Assembly (NCBI GenBank): GCA_013397795.1
Contig: VZTJ01000758.1
Span: forward strand, 260,237 to 324,236
DNA length: 64,000 nt
DNA from: Orthonyx spaldingii
Taxonomy: Eukaryota > Chordata > Aves > Passeriformes > Orthonychidae
Reading direction: 5' to 3'
Shown here: positions 1 through 12,549 of the stretch, piece by piece
How positions within the stretch are numbered: position 1 is the first letter of the stretch
How the letters are laid out: each line of letters opens with the position of its first letter
Translations under genes and position numbers: made by a program
The notes under the pieces: model-generated
Seen by the model: only the letters and a program-made list of their open reading frames with translations
What the model was told of the DNA's origin: nothing
The model's database searches: none

Positions 1-3000
1 GGAGAGCTGGCTTCCATTGCCTGGGTTGTCCCTGAAAGGTTCACAACAAGGCTGTGCACTCTGCTGCCTGGTACAGCACTGTGACAAGACACACAATGCC
101 ATCCAGCAAAAACCACTGATGCAGAAAAAGCTGGTTTCTGATCTCTGAGCAGAGCCTTGTTTATATTTAAGTTAGTGGCAAAACTCTGGTTGTCTTCAAT
201 TAGGCCAGAGTTGCTCTTTTTTCACACTCTGTGTCTCTCTCCCACTTTCTTTATTCCCTTCTGTATGTTTTCTTCATTCTCTTTAATCTATTTTTAACAG
301 TGAATCTTGTTGGGAAGAACATAGCATGGTTTTTTGGGTTGTTTTTTTTTAATATTTAAGGTCCAAAGCCAATTGAAGGCAGTGTTAATGCTCACACCCC
401 TTTCAGGAGAGCCAGAGTGCCATCTCTGGGAATAAAGCTTCAAAGAAGTGGAAGCTACATGGAGAGTAATATTAATTAATCGTCTCTCTTTGCCAGCAGT
501 GAAGCCCTCCTGACATCCTTTCACCATAAAATAGTCTATCATAAGATTTTTGAGTGGCATGGCAAGTCTAAACCCTGTCATGAGCATTTTATTTATTGGT
601 CTGCAGAAGAAAGGGGAAGAAACCTGGTGTGTTGTGAGACTGGGATGCAGGTGATGTGGTTTCACTTACTTCATGGCAGGAACAGATGTTTTGGCATAAT
701 TTGGGTTTCTACTCTTAAGAATTCACAAGTAGAAAAATAAAATAAATCCTGTGGAGCTGCTGAATCCTTCCAGAGATGCCAGATCCAGTCTATAAAAAGA
801 AGAATAAAATACTGGTTTTGCTTCTTGCGTTATGTAGACCCTTTAAAGACCTCCATGGGCTATTGGGAAAGAAGCACCAGCAAGGCTAAAACTTCACTGC
901 ATGGTGATGGTACAACATTTTCTTGACTCACAAAAATGGTTTGTAGAGCTAAAAATAATTTCTATTCTTATACCAAAAGAATATTTAGGACTTGCCAAAC
1001 AAACCTTTTGTCTCAAATTTGAATCCAAGTCCAACTCTTCCCACTGGCAGGGTTTGAATCCCCATTTTCAGGGCACAAGAAACCTGTTGGATCACAAAAT
1101 ACCTGGTGAACTCTAGTCGTGAAAAAAAGTGCAAGCCTTCTTTTTGAGGCAGAAATCAATGCACATATGAAATCCCATGCTGCTCTGCCTGGGTGCCTGG
1201 GGCCCCTCTTCTGGGTCCTTTTTGCAGGGAAAAGCAGAAAAATCCACTGTGGCTGCCCCTCTCTGGAGAGGAGCAGCAGCCCATGGCGTGTGCAGAGGGG
1301 CATCGACGCTTGAAACAGCTTTGGCTTCTTTCCTAGAGCATCACGTGTGTATTTTGAAAATTTTTCATAGAAGTAATAAACAACGAGAAGTTATAAACTG
1401 GACACGGGTCCCTCCTTCCTACCAGCATTTCCTTAGGAGCTCATGGGTGAGGAGTCATCAGGCCCCTTAGCTCGGGGGGAATGCTGCCAGCCTCCCTCTT
1501 CCCTCTCCAGCCAGGTCCTCTCCTTGCAAGGCTTGGTCTGCAGCTCTGGCGTCTCCTTCATCCTGCTCTTTGCCTACTCCCTTGGTATGATTTGCTTATG
1601 CTTCGTGTCTTTACCTACTTTCCCCCATTTCTTCCAATTTCCCTCTCTGGTTCCTTGCTGCCATTTCTGTTTTCATGCACGTAGAACGGCTTTCCTGGAT
1701 CCGTATGTTCTCTCCTTCCTACTGTGAGCAACCGCATGGAGACACCCCTTATTTAGTCTTTTTCTTTCCACGTTGTTTTCTAGTCTGTCAGAGGTGAGCT
1801 TCACATCTCAAATCTTGTTTACATATTCCCAGTCCATGGATCAAATTGAGCCCTTTTGCAAGGGAAGGAAATGGGCCCATATTACCATTTTTCCACCAAG
1901 CCACAGAGCTGGAAGTGCACTCTTCTTCTGCACAAAACTATGAATCCAACCCTTAGTTTCATCAAAACCTGTGAGGCTGAAGGGCAACATAAGAAAAAAA
2001 TCACATGTGCATACGTGGCAAAGCTTTCTGTCCCAGTCCCACAGGAGCAGATTTGTTGAAATGTTTTTAAAAAATTCTATCTGCTCCATGCTAAGAGGAG
2101 CCTGTTCATGCTTAATAAATTGGAGAAATTGCTCACAAATACTTCATCCATATGAAAGTGCGAGCCCTGTACTGCTGCCAAGAGACGTGAGACCTGTGGT
2201 GTCGTGCCGAGTAAGTGATGGTCACACGAATTAGAAAAGCTTAGGTACAGATCCCTCGCTGCCACAGTTTTCCCCAAGATGTGAAAATAAAACAGGGAAA
2301 ATACTAAGCAGCATTCGGTCTTTCCAGCCAAATCTGCCTCTTTTGGACACAGTCACGGGCCGCGTACCAAGCGGTGTAGGAGAGACCAAAATAACATCTT
2401 TAAACAATCTGAGCTCCCGCTTCCGCCACTTTGAAATTAGAAGTAACTAAGAAATAAGGAGCCTCAGGAGGGGCTGCTGCCTGTCACCCTGTGCTGGGTG
2501 CTGTACCAACACAGTGCTGTTCCTGCTGCAGGTGATGCAGAGACTCCAATGACCTTTCTTGCAGCACGTGCATGTGTTTTAATTATTTTTACCCAGATTT
2601 GTGATCTTAACTAATTTTTTGCCCAGCCTCTCTCCTTAGTAAGCTGCTTTTCCCACAGCAACCTTGAGAAATCTCTTAGTTCCCAGGCACTCCAACTTCC
2701 ATCTGAAGGAGAAAGGATGGCATTGGAAATGTTGCTTTGAGTTTGGACAAGAGAGTGTGTGAAGCGAGTAACTGCTGTGCAAGGTGGAAATACCCTGAGC
2801 TCAAGGAAGTCTGGCTCAAATAATTAAATCCCCCTAGCTAAATGGCAGTGGCTGCTGCTGGTTTGTTTCTTCAACAGTGTCTCACTTCCTGTTTCTTTTT
2901 AATTTTTTTTTCCTGCCCAGGAATATGGGTTGGGAAGCTGAAGCAGCTGACAAAAGCCATTTCCAGTACTGGGTCACAAGCAGACACCAAAGATGCTCCA

Positions 3001-3398
3001 GGGGAGGAGCTTGACCAAACTGTCCCCATGTGCCCAGATCTGCAGCTGGAGGCAGCAGTAGCTTTAGGGCTTTTATTTCTCCTTTTTCCTGGGGATGAGT
3101 GAAATCCCCAGCCAGCTCCTGCAGCAGTTGACTTGTTCTGGAATTGGTTTAGTTAAAGGCTTGGCTTGGTTGATAGGGTAAGCAGCGAGACCAAACACAG
3201 GTTTTTATTTGACACTTTCTCCTGTGTTGAGGTAGCTCTGGAAGGTCTCCTGCAGGATTCCTTTCTTGCTTCCTCCTTGCCTTTGCTTCAAGGTGCCCAG
3301 AGACTCTGCCCCTATCCCACTTGGAGCAAACACAGCACACCTATGGAACACCATGGCAAGCTGGGAGCCACCCTCAGCCTCACCCTGCAGCATCCCAG
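1..3398. other. Non-coding; no gene recognised
   Basis: Unique sequence of mixed composition. The open frames here (at most about 120 codons) overlap on both strands and resemble no family. Pyrimidine-rich stretches near 210-290 and 1480-1680 give Phe/Leu/Ser-rich chance frames. Confidence 0.6.
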
Positions 3399-3479
3399 CT
3401 GGGGAATAACTCGGAGAGAAAGCTTTGCCTCTTGGGCTCTGGGGAATAACTCGGAGAGAAAGCTTTGCCTCTTGGGCTC
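3399..3479. repeat. Exact 40 bp tandem duplication
   Basis: A 40 bp unit beginning CTGGGGAATAACTCGGAGAG and ending CCTCTTGGGCT occurs twice head to tail with no mismatch (3399-3438 and 3439-3478, plus one further matching base). Perfect identity means it is very recent or an assembly artefact. Confidence 0.95.
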
Positions 3480-3990
3480 AGACCCTAGAAACTACTTCTT
3501 GCTGCACATCTCCCTCCACCATCCCTCTCTGTAATGACACTTTTTAGCTGACTTTTATATTGGTTCACTAAGCCACTGTGCTGTCTTCTTCCTTTTATAA
3601 TTAAGCAACTTGAGAAATCCTTTGAGGTCAATAAATTCTGAGGAGGCTTACATAAAACAGAATATAAAGTGGAGAGCCCTGCCATCAGAAGCCAGTAAAA
3701 GTCAGTGACACCTCTGCAAATGGCATTATGTCATTGCCTAATATTAGTAAGAAACAGTAAGATTATGTTTTTTGTTCAGAGCTATAAAAAGTAATGAGTC
3801 TCACATAATCTTCTGAAAGGAAGGGGTGGGGGGAATGCATGAGAGGGGAGAAAGGTGACTGGAAAAGTGAACTTCCATTTTTTTGGGCATCCTGAGTGCA
3901 TTAGTAAATCTAGCTCGTTACAGCCAAATAGACTTTAATGTGCTTTGTCCTGTGAATTTAATTTATTTTGTTTTGCTTTGCTTGCTGGGA

Positions 3991-4005
3991 ACACACACAC
4001 ACACA
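3991..4005. repeat. (AC)n microsatellite
   Basis: Seven and a half AC units, uninterrupted. Confidence 0.9.
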
Positions 4006-4089
4006 GAAGACCTTTCAGGAGTCAGGTGGTCTCATTTAAGTAACAACAACATAATAATCAGAAGCCAGAATATATTACAAGGAAGCCAG

Positions 4090-4379
4090 AGGGACTCTTC
4101 ATGAGGAACTGTGGGGATAGGACGAGGAGTAACGGGTGAAAAATTAGGTTCGATATATGGAAGAAATTTTTCCCTGTGAGGATGGTGAGGCACTGGGACA
4201 TGTTGCCCAGCTGAGACTGTGGTTGTGCCATCCCTGGAAGTGTCCCAGGCCAGGCTGGATGGGGCTTGGAGCAACCTGGGATAGTGGAAAGTGTCCCTGG
4301 CCATGGCAGGGGATGGAAGGAGATGGGCTTTAATGCCCCTTCCAAACCAAACCATTCTGTGATTCTATGATTCTGTGAC
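4090..4379 (+). mobile_element. CR1 LINE, 3' end fragment
   Basis: The segment has the familiar avian CR1 tail. It runs from ATGAGGAACTGTGGGGATAGGA through GTGAGGATGGTGAGGCACTGGGACA and CCATCCCTGGAAGTGTCC to GATTCTATGATTCTGTGA at the 3' end. It is 5'-truncated, as most CR1 copies are, and non-coding. The short minus-strand open frames across it are artefacts of the repeat. Confidence 0.9.
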
Positions 4380-5404
4380 TTTGGGGTGGATGAGGATGGT
4401 GTTATTCATCCCAGGTCATGACACAGTGCTGTGAGTGTCTTGGCTGCTGCTGATCCCAGCTCGCTGAAGCCCAGGGCATTATTCTTAGTCCTCACAAACA
4501 GGGTGAAATATTTACTTTCTCTCCATAGGAATATCTGTGCCCAACTAACAGATCTGTGGAGTCGTTCATTTCAGAAGAGGAAGGAAGTGGCCCTCTGAGG
4601 GAGGCTTTGTGCTCCCAACCTGCATATGCAGGTTGTGTGGGAGTTAAATACGAGCTGGGAGGGCTGGGGATGCAGCAGAGCATTGCCCTGCTGCAAGCCA
4701 GCACATTTGTGAGCCATAATCTCTAATAAGGACCAGGCTTTACAGGGAGGGCCAAGCAAGGACTGGCTTTCATCCTGCTTGGTCCTGGTGAAGGTGGAAA
4801 TCTTCAGAAGGGGCTGGGAAAGAGAGCCCTGTGGACTGTGCTCAATAAACACCAGTACTAAATCTCAGACTGGGCTGAGGGTGGGGAAATATTTTAGCAG
4901 TGATATTCTGCAACCAAAGGATAGGAAGGTTTTTTTTCACACACCATAGCTGTTCACTAATGCATGCATGAACTAACTGTCCTTTCTGTCAAGCGCCTTC
5001 ATTAGTATTCTTTTTCTTCCTTTACTGGCGTTAGATTGAAAGAAAGATTATACCAAAAGTTGGCTGGCTATCAGTTGGTCCAATTTTGTGTGTTTTAAAA
5101 TGTGTGCTTTTTATAGGGCTAAAAATTGGTCCGGAGCCTCTGTGTAAGCAGCAGCTACTAGGGCTGGTGGGTGTTAGCTCTCTCTTTGGATCCCAAATTC
5201 ATTCTCATGTGCTGCGGGATATTAATCTCCAATATGTGCAAGTTCCTCAAACACCACCGAGTTTTTTCTGGAGCTCATGAGTGGGGAATAGTGCAAGAGC
5301 CATAACTGACAGCTAGTGTCAGGATGCAAAATAATCCATATTAATGCGTGGAAAACCAATAGATGGTGGCAGCCTTAGGAGGTGCTTCAGCCTGGGGATT
5401 TATA

Positions 5405-5540
5405 AATCACAGAATTATTTAGGTTGGAAAAGGACCTCTGAGATCATCAAGTCCAAACTTTGACTTATAACACCTTGTCAGCTAGACCATGGCACTAAGT
5501 GCCACATTCAATCTTTTCTTGAATGGTTCTGGGTTGAAAA
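5405..5540 (-). mobile_element. CR1 LINE, 3' end fragment (reverse)
   Basis: Reading the + strand, it begins ATCACAGAATTATTTAGGTTGG and continues GACCTCTGAGATCATCAAGTCC and CATGGCACTAAGTGCCACAT, the reverse complement of a CR1 3' end. Similarity fades after about 5530, so the right border is approximate. Confidence 0.8.
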
Positions 5541-7979
5541 AGATGCAGTTTTTAATGAACAAAGCTATGTCCTGCTCACTTCTGCTCCTCCATGCTCTAG
5601 TGACACCATGCCCCTGTTCTCCTCGGGGTACTTCTGTCCTGCTCTTCCTGTGTATGTCTCAAGGGATCCATCTCTATGTATTTCCAAGAGATTGCTACTA
5701 TTTCCTAACTTGCCTTCCTGATACCTCATAATTTTTCTTGCTTTTTTATGGGTAGCAAATACAAATGGTCAATAAAGCGTGACCTCCTTAGGGCCACCAG
5801 AGCCACTCTTGCCCTTTTCTCTTTTTCCTTTCTGAAACTTTATCCAAGAAGTGAGAACCTCTGGATTTGCCCAGAGTAGAAAGGTATGGAGTCAACTAGC
5901 AGGTATGTGTTGGCCCAGCACCTCTGATAATGTCACCAAGGGCTGCCAACCCTCCAGAAATCCTGCCTGGGCCACAGCATATGTATGGGGCATGGCTTTA
6001 TAGCCCACACACCACCGATCCAAGGCTTTCTGGAGTGAGCCAGCGCTGCACAGTTGCTCTCCACATGTGTCACAGGTTTGGCACGTCTCCGAAGAGTTGG
6101 ACCCTGCTCGTACGTGCTGCTCCGAACGCACCCGCTGCAGACAGCTGGGAAGCCCCCGCCAGCCAGATGGTCGAAAAGCTCCCTGCACCTGAATCCTTAA
6201 AAGCATTTGTTCTCCAAAAAATTGTTTGTTCTGCAAAAAGGGCTTAGCTGAGACGTGGGCAGCTCTGGCTCTGTGCGGGGGGCTGGTGCGTGAAACCACA
6301 CCGCGTCCCTTTGCCCATCCGCTCCAAGCGTTACCGTGTCACCTGGGGTGTGAAGCTGCTGCTTGTGGCGTCTAGACTTGTGATTACTGAAAATTAATTA
6401 AACTGGAGGAAATTAGGCTGGAAGGGGAGTAGGCTCCTGGGAGGGGAAAATGGAAGAGAAAATAGGATACTGGTGTTAACCCTTTCCAGCTACTGATATT
6501 AAATAGGAAGGGCTCATAAATACTCTCCAGGCCACTTGAATACATGCAGGCAGAGGGTTGGTGTGATTTCAGGAGCTCTGCTCCTTACACATTCAGATCC
6601 TATGCAGGCAGGTGGGATGAGCACATCAGAAATGGACAGCCCATTCTCCCTCTGCCCATGTCTTTTAAATAAGTCACTTCATTGTTAGCCAGACCTGAAA
6701 TAACTTGCAGATCAGCAGTAGGTTTGAAATGAGCTGGTGTGACAGTGGATAAGGTCAGGGGAACAGGGATGCTTGGATAGAATCCAGTAATAAATCAGAG
6801 CTTTATGGGGACGGGACGGGAGGCTGGATGTGCAGCAGAGGGAGGTGTTTGCTGGTGGACTGGTCTCCTCTTGCTTTTGCATAGCCTCTTACCTGCTCCT
6901 CTGTCTCTTAAAGTGTCTCTTATATAGCTTTTCAGCACGGTATGCGAGTGCTTTGTGCCTTCCCCTTGGCACACAGCCACCGTCTGGCTAGCGAGCAAGT
7001 ACAAACTGTAACACCTGGGTGTCAGCTATGAACATTAGGGTGTGCTACAATGGACCCATCTGTAGTACTTGGCACATGCCGGAGATTTTTATGTGTGGTT
7101 GGCTGAAAAGCAGGATCAGAGAGAGAGAGGAGGGAGAGCAGGGGAAGAGGGCTCCGCTGGGCACGCGGAGAACATCATTTTGGCAAAGGTGCCAGTAGGT
7201 TTCCATGGGCTTGTCTGCTTCTTCGCTCAGCTCATGCGTTCAATAAAAATATCCAGGTTGTTTCAGAGAAAAGCGGGAGTAGATTTCCCCAAAGAGCAAG
7301 CCTAGAAGCCTCATTCTTTGTCTCTGGAGAACAAGTCTTATGCTATAACTAGATTTAATAAGAATACATTTAAGAGTAATAGATATAATAAAACCCTGAT
7401 TTAATAATACTTAGTTTTATTGTTCTTCCATGTGCATTGGGTGCTGTTTACTGACCCCGTGAGCACCACAGGGTTTCTAGATGGGTTTGGAGGGAGAAGT
7501 GCTCTGGTTTTCAGGCTGTGGCAGCTTTGACAGTGTTGTGTCCTGGAATAAATTTCATTCGGGAGAGTATGGACATGGGCTGCCTTTCGTATTTCCACAC
7601 TGATATCTTGAGCTCAAAGAGTCGTGATAGTTTTCAGTTTTATTCAATGAATGGAAAAAATATGTCCCCATCTGAAAATGTCTATTTATCCCTGAGAAAT
7701 CCCAGGAAAGGTAGGAAATGAGTTTACAGCAGTAAAAGGAGCTGTAGCTTATTGCATCAGGTTCAACTAAGTGAAAACTGCAGTGCACTGAAAGGAGAGG
7801 AAACATTTCTTTTTCCCCTTTATGTGGCACTGATGTGTTTTAAAATGCATGGGCAAAGTTTGTAGCTTATTTCCTCCAAAGGGGCCAAGTCCTCCTGGCA
7901 TTCTTATGAACAAGCTCATTAGAATAAAATCCATTATGCGCATAACTAATGACACAAATTTACAAATCTGTTGACAATT
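5541..7979. other. Non-coding; no gene recognised
   Basis: Unique sequence. Two overlapping frames on opposite strands at 5892-6299 lie in a GC-richer patch and match nothing known. AATAAAA and TAATAA clusters at 7340-7420 are AT-rich filler. Confidence 0.55.
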
Positions 7980-9231
7980 ATGACCACATCCCTCATTGCA
8001 TTTGCTTGTAGCTCACTGAAGTGACCAGGTGAAGGAGTTCAATCCAGAAGTTTTACAGCTCATGAGCTCCGAGTGCAGCCATGTGAGATTATTTCCCAAC
8101 TGGATTACAAAGCTGTCATTAGGCAGGGCAACTCGGGAGGACCAGGGCACGAGACCGTAAACTGTCCTCGGGAGACTCGAAGTCATTTTGAAGGCAGGGG
8201 GAGATATTCCTGGCTGCAGAGACCATTTATTTTATATTTTCTTTTTAGCTGGGGAGGGGGGAAACGCATGCGCATGCACACAAACCAGGGCTGTTCCAAG
8301 TAGTGCCTGGCGTCCTCTGGAAATGAATACAAATCAAATTGAGACGCTGGTATCCTCCGAGTGTTAAATATTTCCAAGTTCTTGCCAGGCGAGTATAATT
8401 TATTGAATGTAGGTTTTGTGAAATAGTGCTCCTGTCAGGGGGAGATTGGCACCAGAGAAATGAAGGCGGCTAATTCTCAGGGGGTCCTCCCTGGCAAAAA
8501 CCCTCTATTGAGTCCTCATGCTACTTGTGCTCATAACTGCCGAAAAACCAGGAGTGCCATCTGCAAACTGTGATTCATAAACACTCTGTCAGTCTGCCAT
8601 CTACCCTGACATCATAAAATAACAAGAAGCAGCATTGTAATAAAGAGAGGAGGTTTGCAGTCGACCAATTAAATGCATCTAATTTATTTCTGTTACAGCT
8701 GAGGCTTTATTTATTAGTAAACAGCTGCATTTTTTACCCTCCCCCCCCCCCCCTTTTTTTTTTTTTCTCTTTAGCAGGAGTGTGCCAACTGGCACTTTTG
8801 ATAATCCATTAATCCTAAATAATCATCTGGGTACTTCATGGTTGGTAGGGAAAAAAAAATTAGGGAAAAAAAAAAAAGGTTATTAAAAGTTAAAATGCAA
8901 CCTTGCAAGGAGGTTGGAGAGCGCTTCTCTGCCGTGGGTTTGCATGAGTTATGGTGAGCTTAAGTTTGCAGGCCAAATCCTACACTCAATTTACACCTGC
9001 GAGTAACTGGCGTGACAGCCAGCTGAAAGGGCTATAAATCCAGGAGCAGGATCTGGCCCTGGGCATATTTTTTTTCTTTAGGACAGCCTGTTTGTGGTAC
9101 AAGAGGAGCATTTTGCATGTTTGGTTTACTTGCCTTCACATTTCTCAGTGCTAACTTGATTCTCAGCAAAGCTAAAAATCTGCTAATTGGTTGTCAAAGT
9201 CTAATTAGCTGATATTACAAAAAAAAAAAAA
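7980..9231. promoter_or_regulatory. Candidate regulatory block ending at the assembly gap
   Basis: Mostly unique AT-rich sequence. It contains the 12 bp palindrome GCATGCGCATGC at 8266-8277, close to an NRF1-type site, and TAATTAGCTGATATTAC just before the gap. There are also many TTTATT/AATAAA stretches and the C13-T13 tract. No gene is seen. The regulatory role is inferred. Confidence 0.3.
8741..8766. repeat. C13-T13 homopolymer pair
   Basis: Thirteen C are followed directly by thirteen T, a pure pyrimidine tract just before CTCTTTAGCAG. Homopolymers like this are poorly sequenced, so the exact lengths are doubtful. Confidence 0.9.
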
Positions 9232-9279
9232 NNNNNNNNNNNNNNNNNNNNNNNNNNNNNNNNNNNNNNNNNNNNNNNN
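9232..9279. other. Assembly gap (48 N)
   Basis: A run of 48 N preceded by a poly-A run (9219-9231) and followed shortly by a C-rich tract (9297-9330). The gap length may be arbitrary. Confidence 0.98.
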
Positions 9280-9639
9280 TTTATAATTGGAGCTGACCCC
9301 CACCCCCCCTTCCCCTCCCCTTGAACCCCCTGGTGTGTGTTAATTGAGCTCCAGGACTTTTCAGTGTATTTTAATGCTCTCTCCTTTTCAGTGCCCTGGA
9401 AAGGTTTGCAGTTAATGAGACAATAATATGTACAATCAAGTAAAAATGCAGTAAAAAAATAGGTGAAACTGCATGGAATTGGGATGGTGTGTGCATGTGT
9501 GGAGAGAGGAAGAGGCTCCCCAGCCTCCCTAAAGCCTCATATGGTCAATAATATCCCATAATTTTTAATTTTCCTTCCTGGATATTTCCGTCCCCTTACA
9601 AGGGGGATGCTTTTTTGCTTGAGGATGTGTTTCGTTAAG
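9280..9639. other. Non-coding after the gap
   Basis: C-rich tract at 9297-9330, then AT-rich unique sequence. Nothing else is seen. Confidence 0.6.
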
Positions 9640-10067
9640 AGAAGAAGGCTGTACTCTGTGCAGTGCTCAAATGAACACGACGAGGATACTCAAGAGGCCA
9701 AACCAAGTGAAACATAGAAGGGAGACCTCATAACTGTCTACAACTTCTTTATGAGGCAAAGAGCAGGGGCAAGCACTGATCTCTTCTCTTTGGTGCCCAG
9801 TGACAGGGCCCGAGGGCATGAAGCTGTGTCAGGGGAGGTTTAGGCTGGATATTAGGAAAAAGTTTTTCACTCGGAGGGTGGTGGGGACTGGAACAGGCTC
9901 CTCAGGACAGTGGTCACAGCATCAAGCCTGCCAGCACTCAAGAAACATTTAGACAACACTCTCAGGCACATGGTGTGATCTTAGGGCTGTTCTGTGCAAG
10001 GCCAGCAGTTGGATGATGATGATCCTGCTGAGTCCCTTCCAGCTCAGGATATTCCATGATTCTATTA
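9640..10067 (+). mobile_element. CR1 LINE, 3' portion
   Basis: GGGAGACCTCATAACTGTCTAC, AGGTTTAGGCTGGATATTAGG and GTTTTTCACTCGGAGGGTGG are CR1 landmarks, and the piece ends in CCATGATTCTAT at about 10065. Near the left end, AGAGAAGAAGGCT (9640) is separated from GGGAGACCTCAT by about 60 bases that do not look like CR1. This suggests a small insertion or a divergent copy. Confidence 0.85.
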
Positions 10068-11021
10068 TTGGTCTCCATTACATTTTATTCTCTCTGGATG
10101 TGTGTCTACAGACATAAATAGCAGATTCCCCCTGTAGCCAGAAACCAAGCCCCCCCCTTCAAGTCTATGAGGGTTCTTCTTCCCATAAGATCCCAGAACA
10201 TTCCAGTGGGGAGTTAAACACCATGGAGAAGACCTGCCCTGCACTCCTAATGCCACAGCCACCTCTGTGGGAGCAGCGCGTGCCACGCCGTGCCTTGTTT
10301 TGGTCGCTCGATTTTAAACCCTATCTCTTGTTTTATGTTAAAAAAAACAATGTTCAAAAGAAGTGAGCACAGGTGGGTGCTCTATATATGGGTGCTCTTT
10401 TTCAATATGTATAACATTGAATTTACTTACTCAGTCATGTTTCCCTCTTTCTCCTCCTCCCATCTTCCTCCTCCACACCTGCTTTCAATCAGTCCCCTCT
10501 GCCCCGCCTGTCATCCTATCCTCTCTGCTGCTTTTACCACAAACCCACTAATGTTATATTTCAAGTCAAACTTTCAAGCCTACGACATTTAAGCAAGTGA
10601 ATTAAAAAAAAAAAAAGCCGAGTGGCTTCACCAGCCTGGCAAGGCAGGGAGCTGGCATGGCCCCGAGGAGCGCGCGGGGGATGCTGCTGACCGCTCGAGC
10701 TGCTGAGGTCGCGGGGTTTCACCCTTCCTAGCGGTTGGAGTCTGTTTTTTTCCTTTGTATCTGAAAGTGCTTCTTGGTTTTTTTTCCTAGAGTCTATAAA
10801 AAAATGAACATATTAAGGCCAAATGTTGCTGCTAGATGAACAACTTCAGATGTACATGTCTTCTTGTCATGCATAGGCTTAGAGGTTTTTGACTTGACCG
10901 TGATGGGTATCGGGCTGAAAAAAGAAAGAAAGAAGAAAATCAGGCTACCCAGAAGATCACATGAGCATTTATTTATTCTCTGGATTATTGGTATAAACTG
11001 GGAGACTTTTTTGTTATTTAT
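10068..11021. other. Non-coding; small CpG patch
   Basis: Unique sequence with a short CpG-bearing patch at 10660-10730 (GAGCGCGCGGGGG, GACCGCTCGAGC). The 100-codon frame at 10290-10592 runs through pyrimidine-rich DNA and is not recognised. Confidence 0.55.
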
Positions 11022-11275
11022 AGTAACCTTCCAGTACCTAAAGGGGCTACAGGAGAGCTGGAGAGGGAATTTTGACAAAGGCATGGAGTGACAGCATAAG
11101 GGGGAATGGCTTCACACTGACAGAGGGCAGGGTTAGATATTAGGGAGAAACTCTCCCCTGTGAGGGTGGTGAGGCCCTGGGACAGATTGCCCAGTGAAGC
11201 TGTGGCTGTCCCATCCCTGAAAGTGTCTAAGGCCAGGTTGGACAGGGCTTAGAGACCTGCTGGTCAAAGGAGGAT
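11022..11275 (+). mobile_element. CR1 LINE fragment, 3'-truncated
   Basis: It starts with CAGTACCTAAAGGGGCTACA and GAGCTGGAGAGGGA and runs through GGGGGAATGGCTTC and TGAGGGTGGTGAGGCCCTGG to GGCCAGGTTGGACAGGGCTT. The usual terminal ATTCTATGA units are missing, so the 3' end has been lost or has decayed beyond recognition. Confidence 0.85.
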
Positions 11276-12549
11276 TTTCTCCATGTCGTGGGGCTTGGGG
11301 CAAAAAGACTTTCAAGCTGCTGTGGGAAACCTGGCAATTTTTTTCCACATGGGCAAAGCTAAATTGAATCACCTGCACTTGCCTGTTTCAGTGTTGCCTC
11401 TTTTTTTTATCTTATTTGTTTGGATTTCTTGTAAAGAAAATGAGTCAGCATGAGCACTGCATCTACTTAATCAGCTTGGGCTTGACTGTGGACTTCTGTA
11501 ACCCTTGAGCAGATTGTACAGCAGGTCAAAGTCCTGCTTCCCTGGCTGCTTCCTATCATTGTCCTGTCCTTTGCCTTTCCAGGTCCTCTCTCTGCACTCC
11601 TTCTTGATCTCAGATTACTCTTGGAAACAGTCTGAAAAGGAGTCCCCATTCAGTGAGATTTCATACAGATTTAGGGTAGTTCAAAGGTGCAACCAAAAAG
11701 TAAAAAACACCCTACTTCTTTAACACAGCACAAGCAATTTGTCTAAATGCTCTGAGACTGGTGAGTTCTGATAATGTTGCTTGTGCTGGGGAAGGGGTTG
11801 GTTATTTTCCTTTTTATTGATTTTTCTCAAACACAATTGCACTTCTTGCTATGTGAAGGTAAACTAGCTAATTGTATTTATATTTTGAATGACTACGATG
11901 TCTTAGACTACTTTCCTCAGATAGCAGTCACTTCTTTAATGTGTCAAGTCTCAGCCACACTTTTCATTTGCCCTGCTAGCTGCATGGGAGAAATGGTGTC
12001 AAATGAGTTAATAGCAAAGATGAGCCATCAAATGGGGCGAAAAGCATGGAAATTGGTGCACATTTTCTTGTGGAGATAAAATTTTAAACCCCCCAAGCTC
12101 TGACAACCACTATACTCAAATGTTGCTGGCAGCCTTCTGCACTTAATAAGGAACCTGTTGTTTTTAAAACTCGTTTGGCAACATAATAGACAAGAAACAG
12201 AAAAAAAACTCCTGCAGAGTCCAGGCTAGAAATGCCACTATTGTATATTGTCATCAGCAGGTTGACTGACAGCAATGGAAACTGATTGACGTTATTCTCT
12301 TGCTCTTGCAACATCCTCTGATAAAAAGTTATCTCTGCTTCTGCCTTTGGCAGATCAACCCTTGTGCTGCCACACTGATTTAGATATGTTTTGAAAAACA
12401 AGTAGGGCTATGATAGAAAAGGATGAAGTGGCTATGACGAGGTAAATCATTGCTGCTCCTCTTCTGAGAAGACCAGTTCATCTTTCCAGCAGCCTCAATT
12501 TTCTGGGGCTACTCCTTTGTACAAGTGAAAATTGCCCTGGCCCTTGGCC
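11276..12549. other. Probable intron or intergenic DNA upstream of the FREM exon
   Basis: AT-rich unique DNA. No upstream FREM exon is recognised: no DxxF-F-V-DG or PxHG-type CSPG signature in any frame. Frames of about 100 codons at 11774 and 12084 look random. Confidence 0.5.

Noticed and set aside
4032..4355. Overlapping minus frames of 107 and 95 codons
   Set aside because: They lie within the CR1 3' end and are antisense repeat artefacts.
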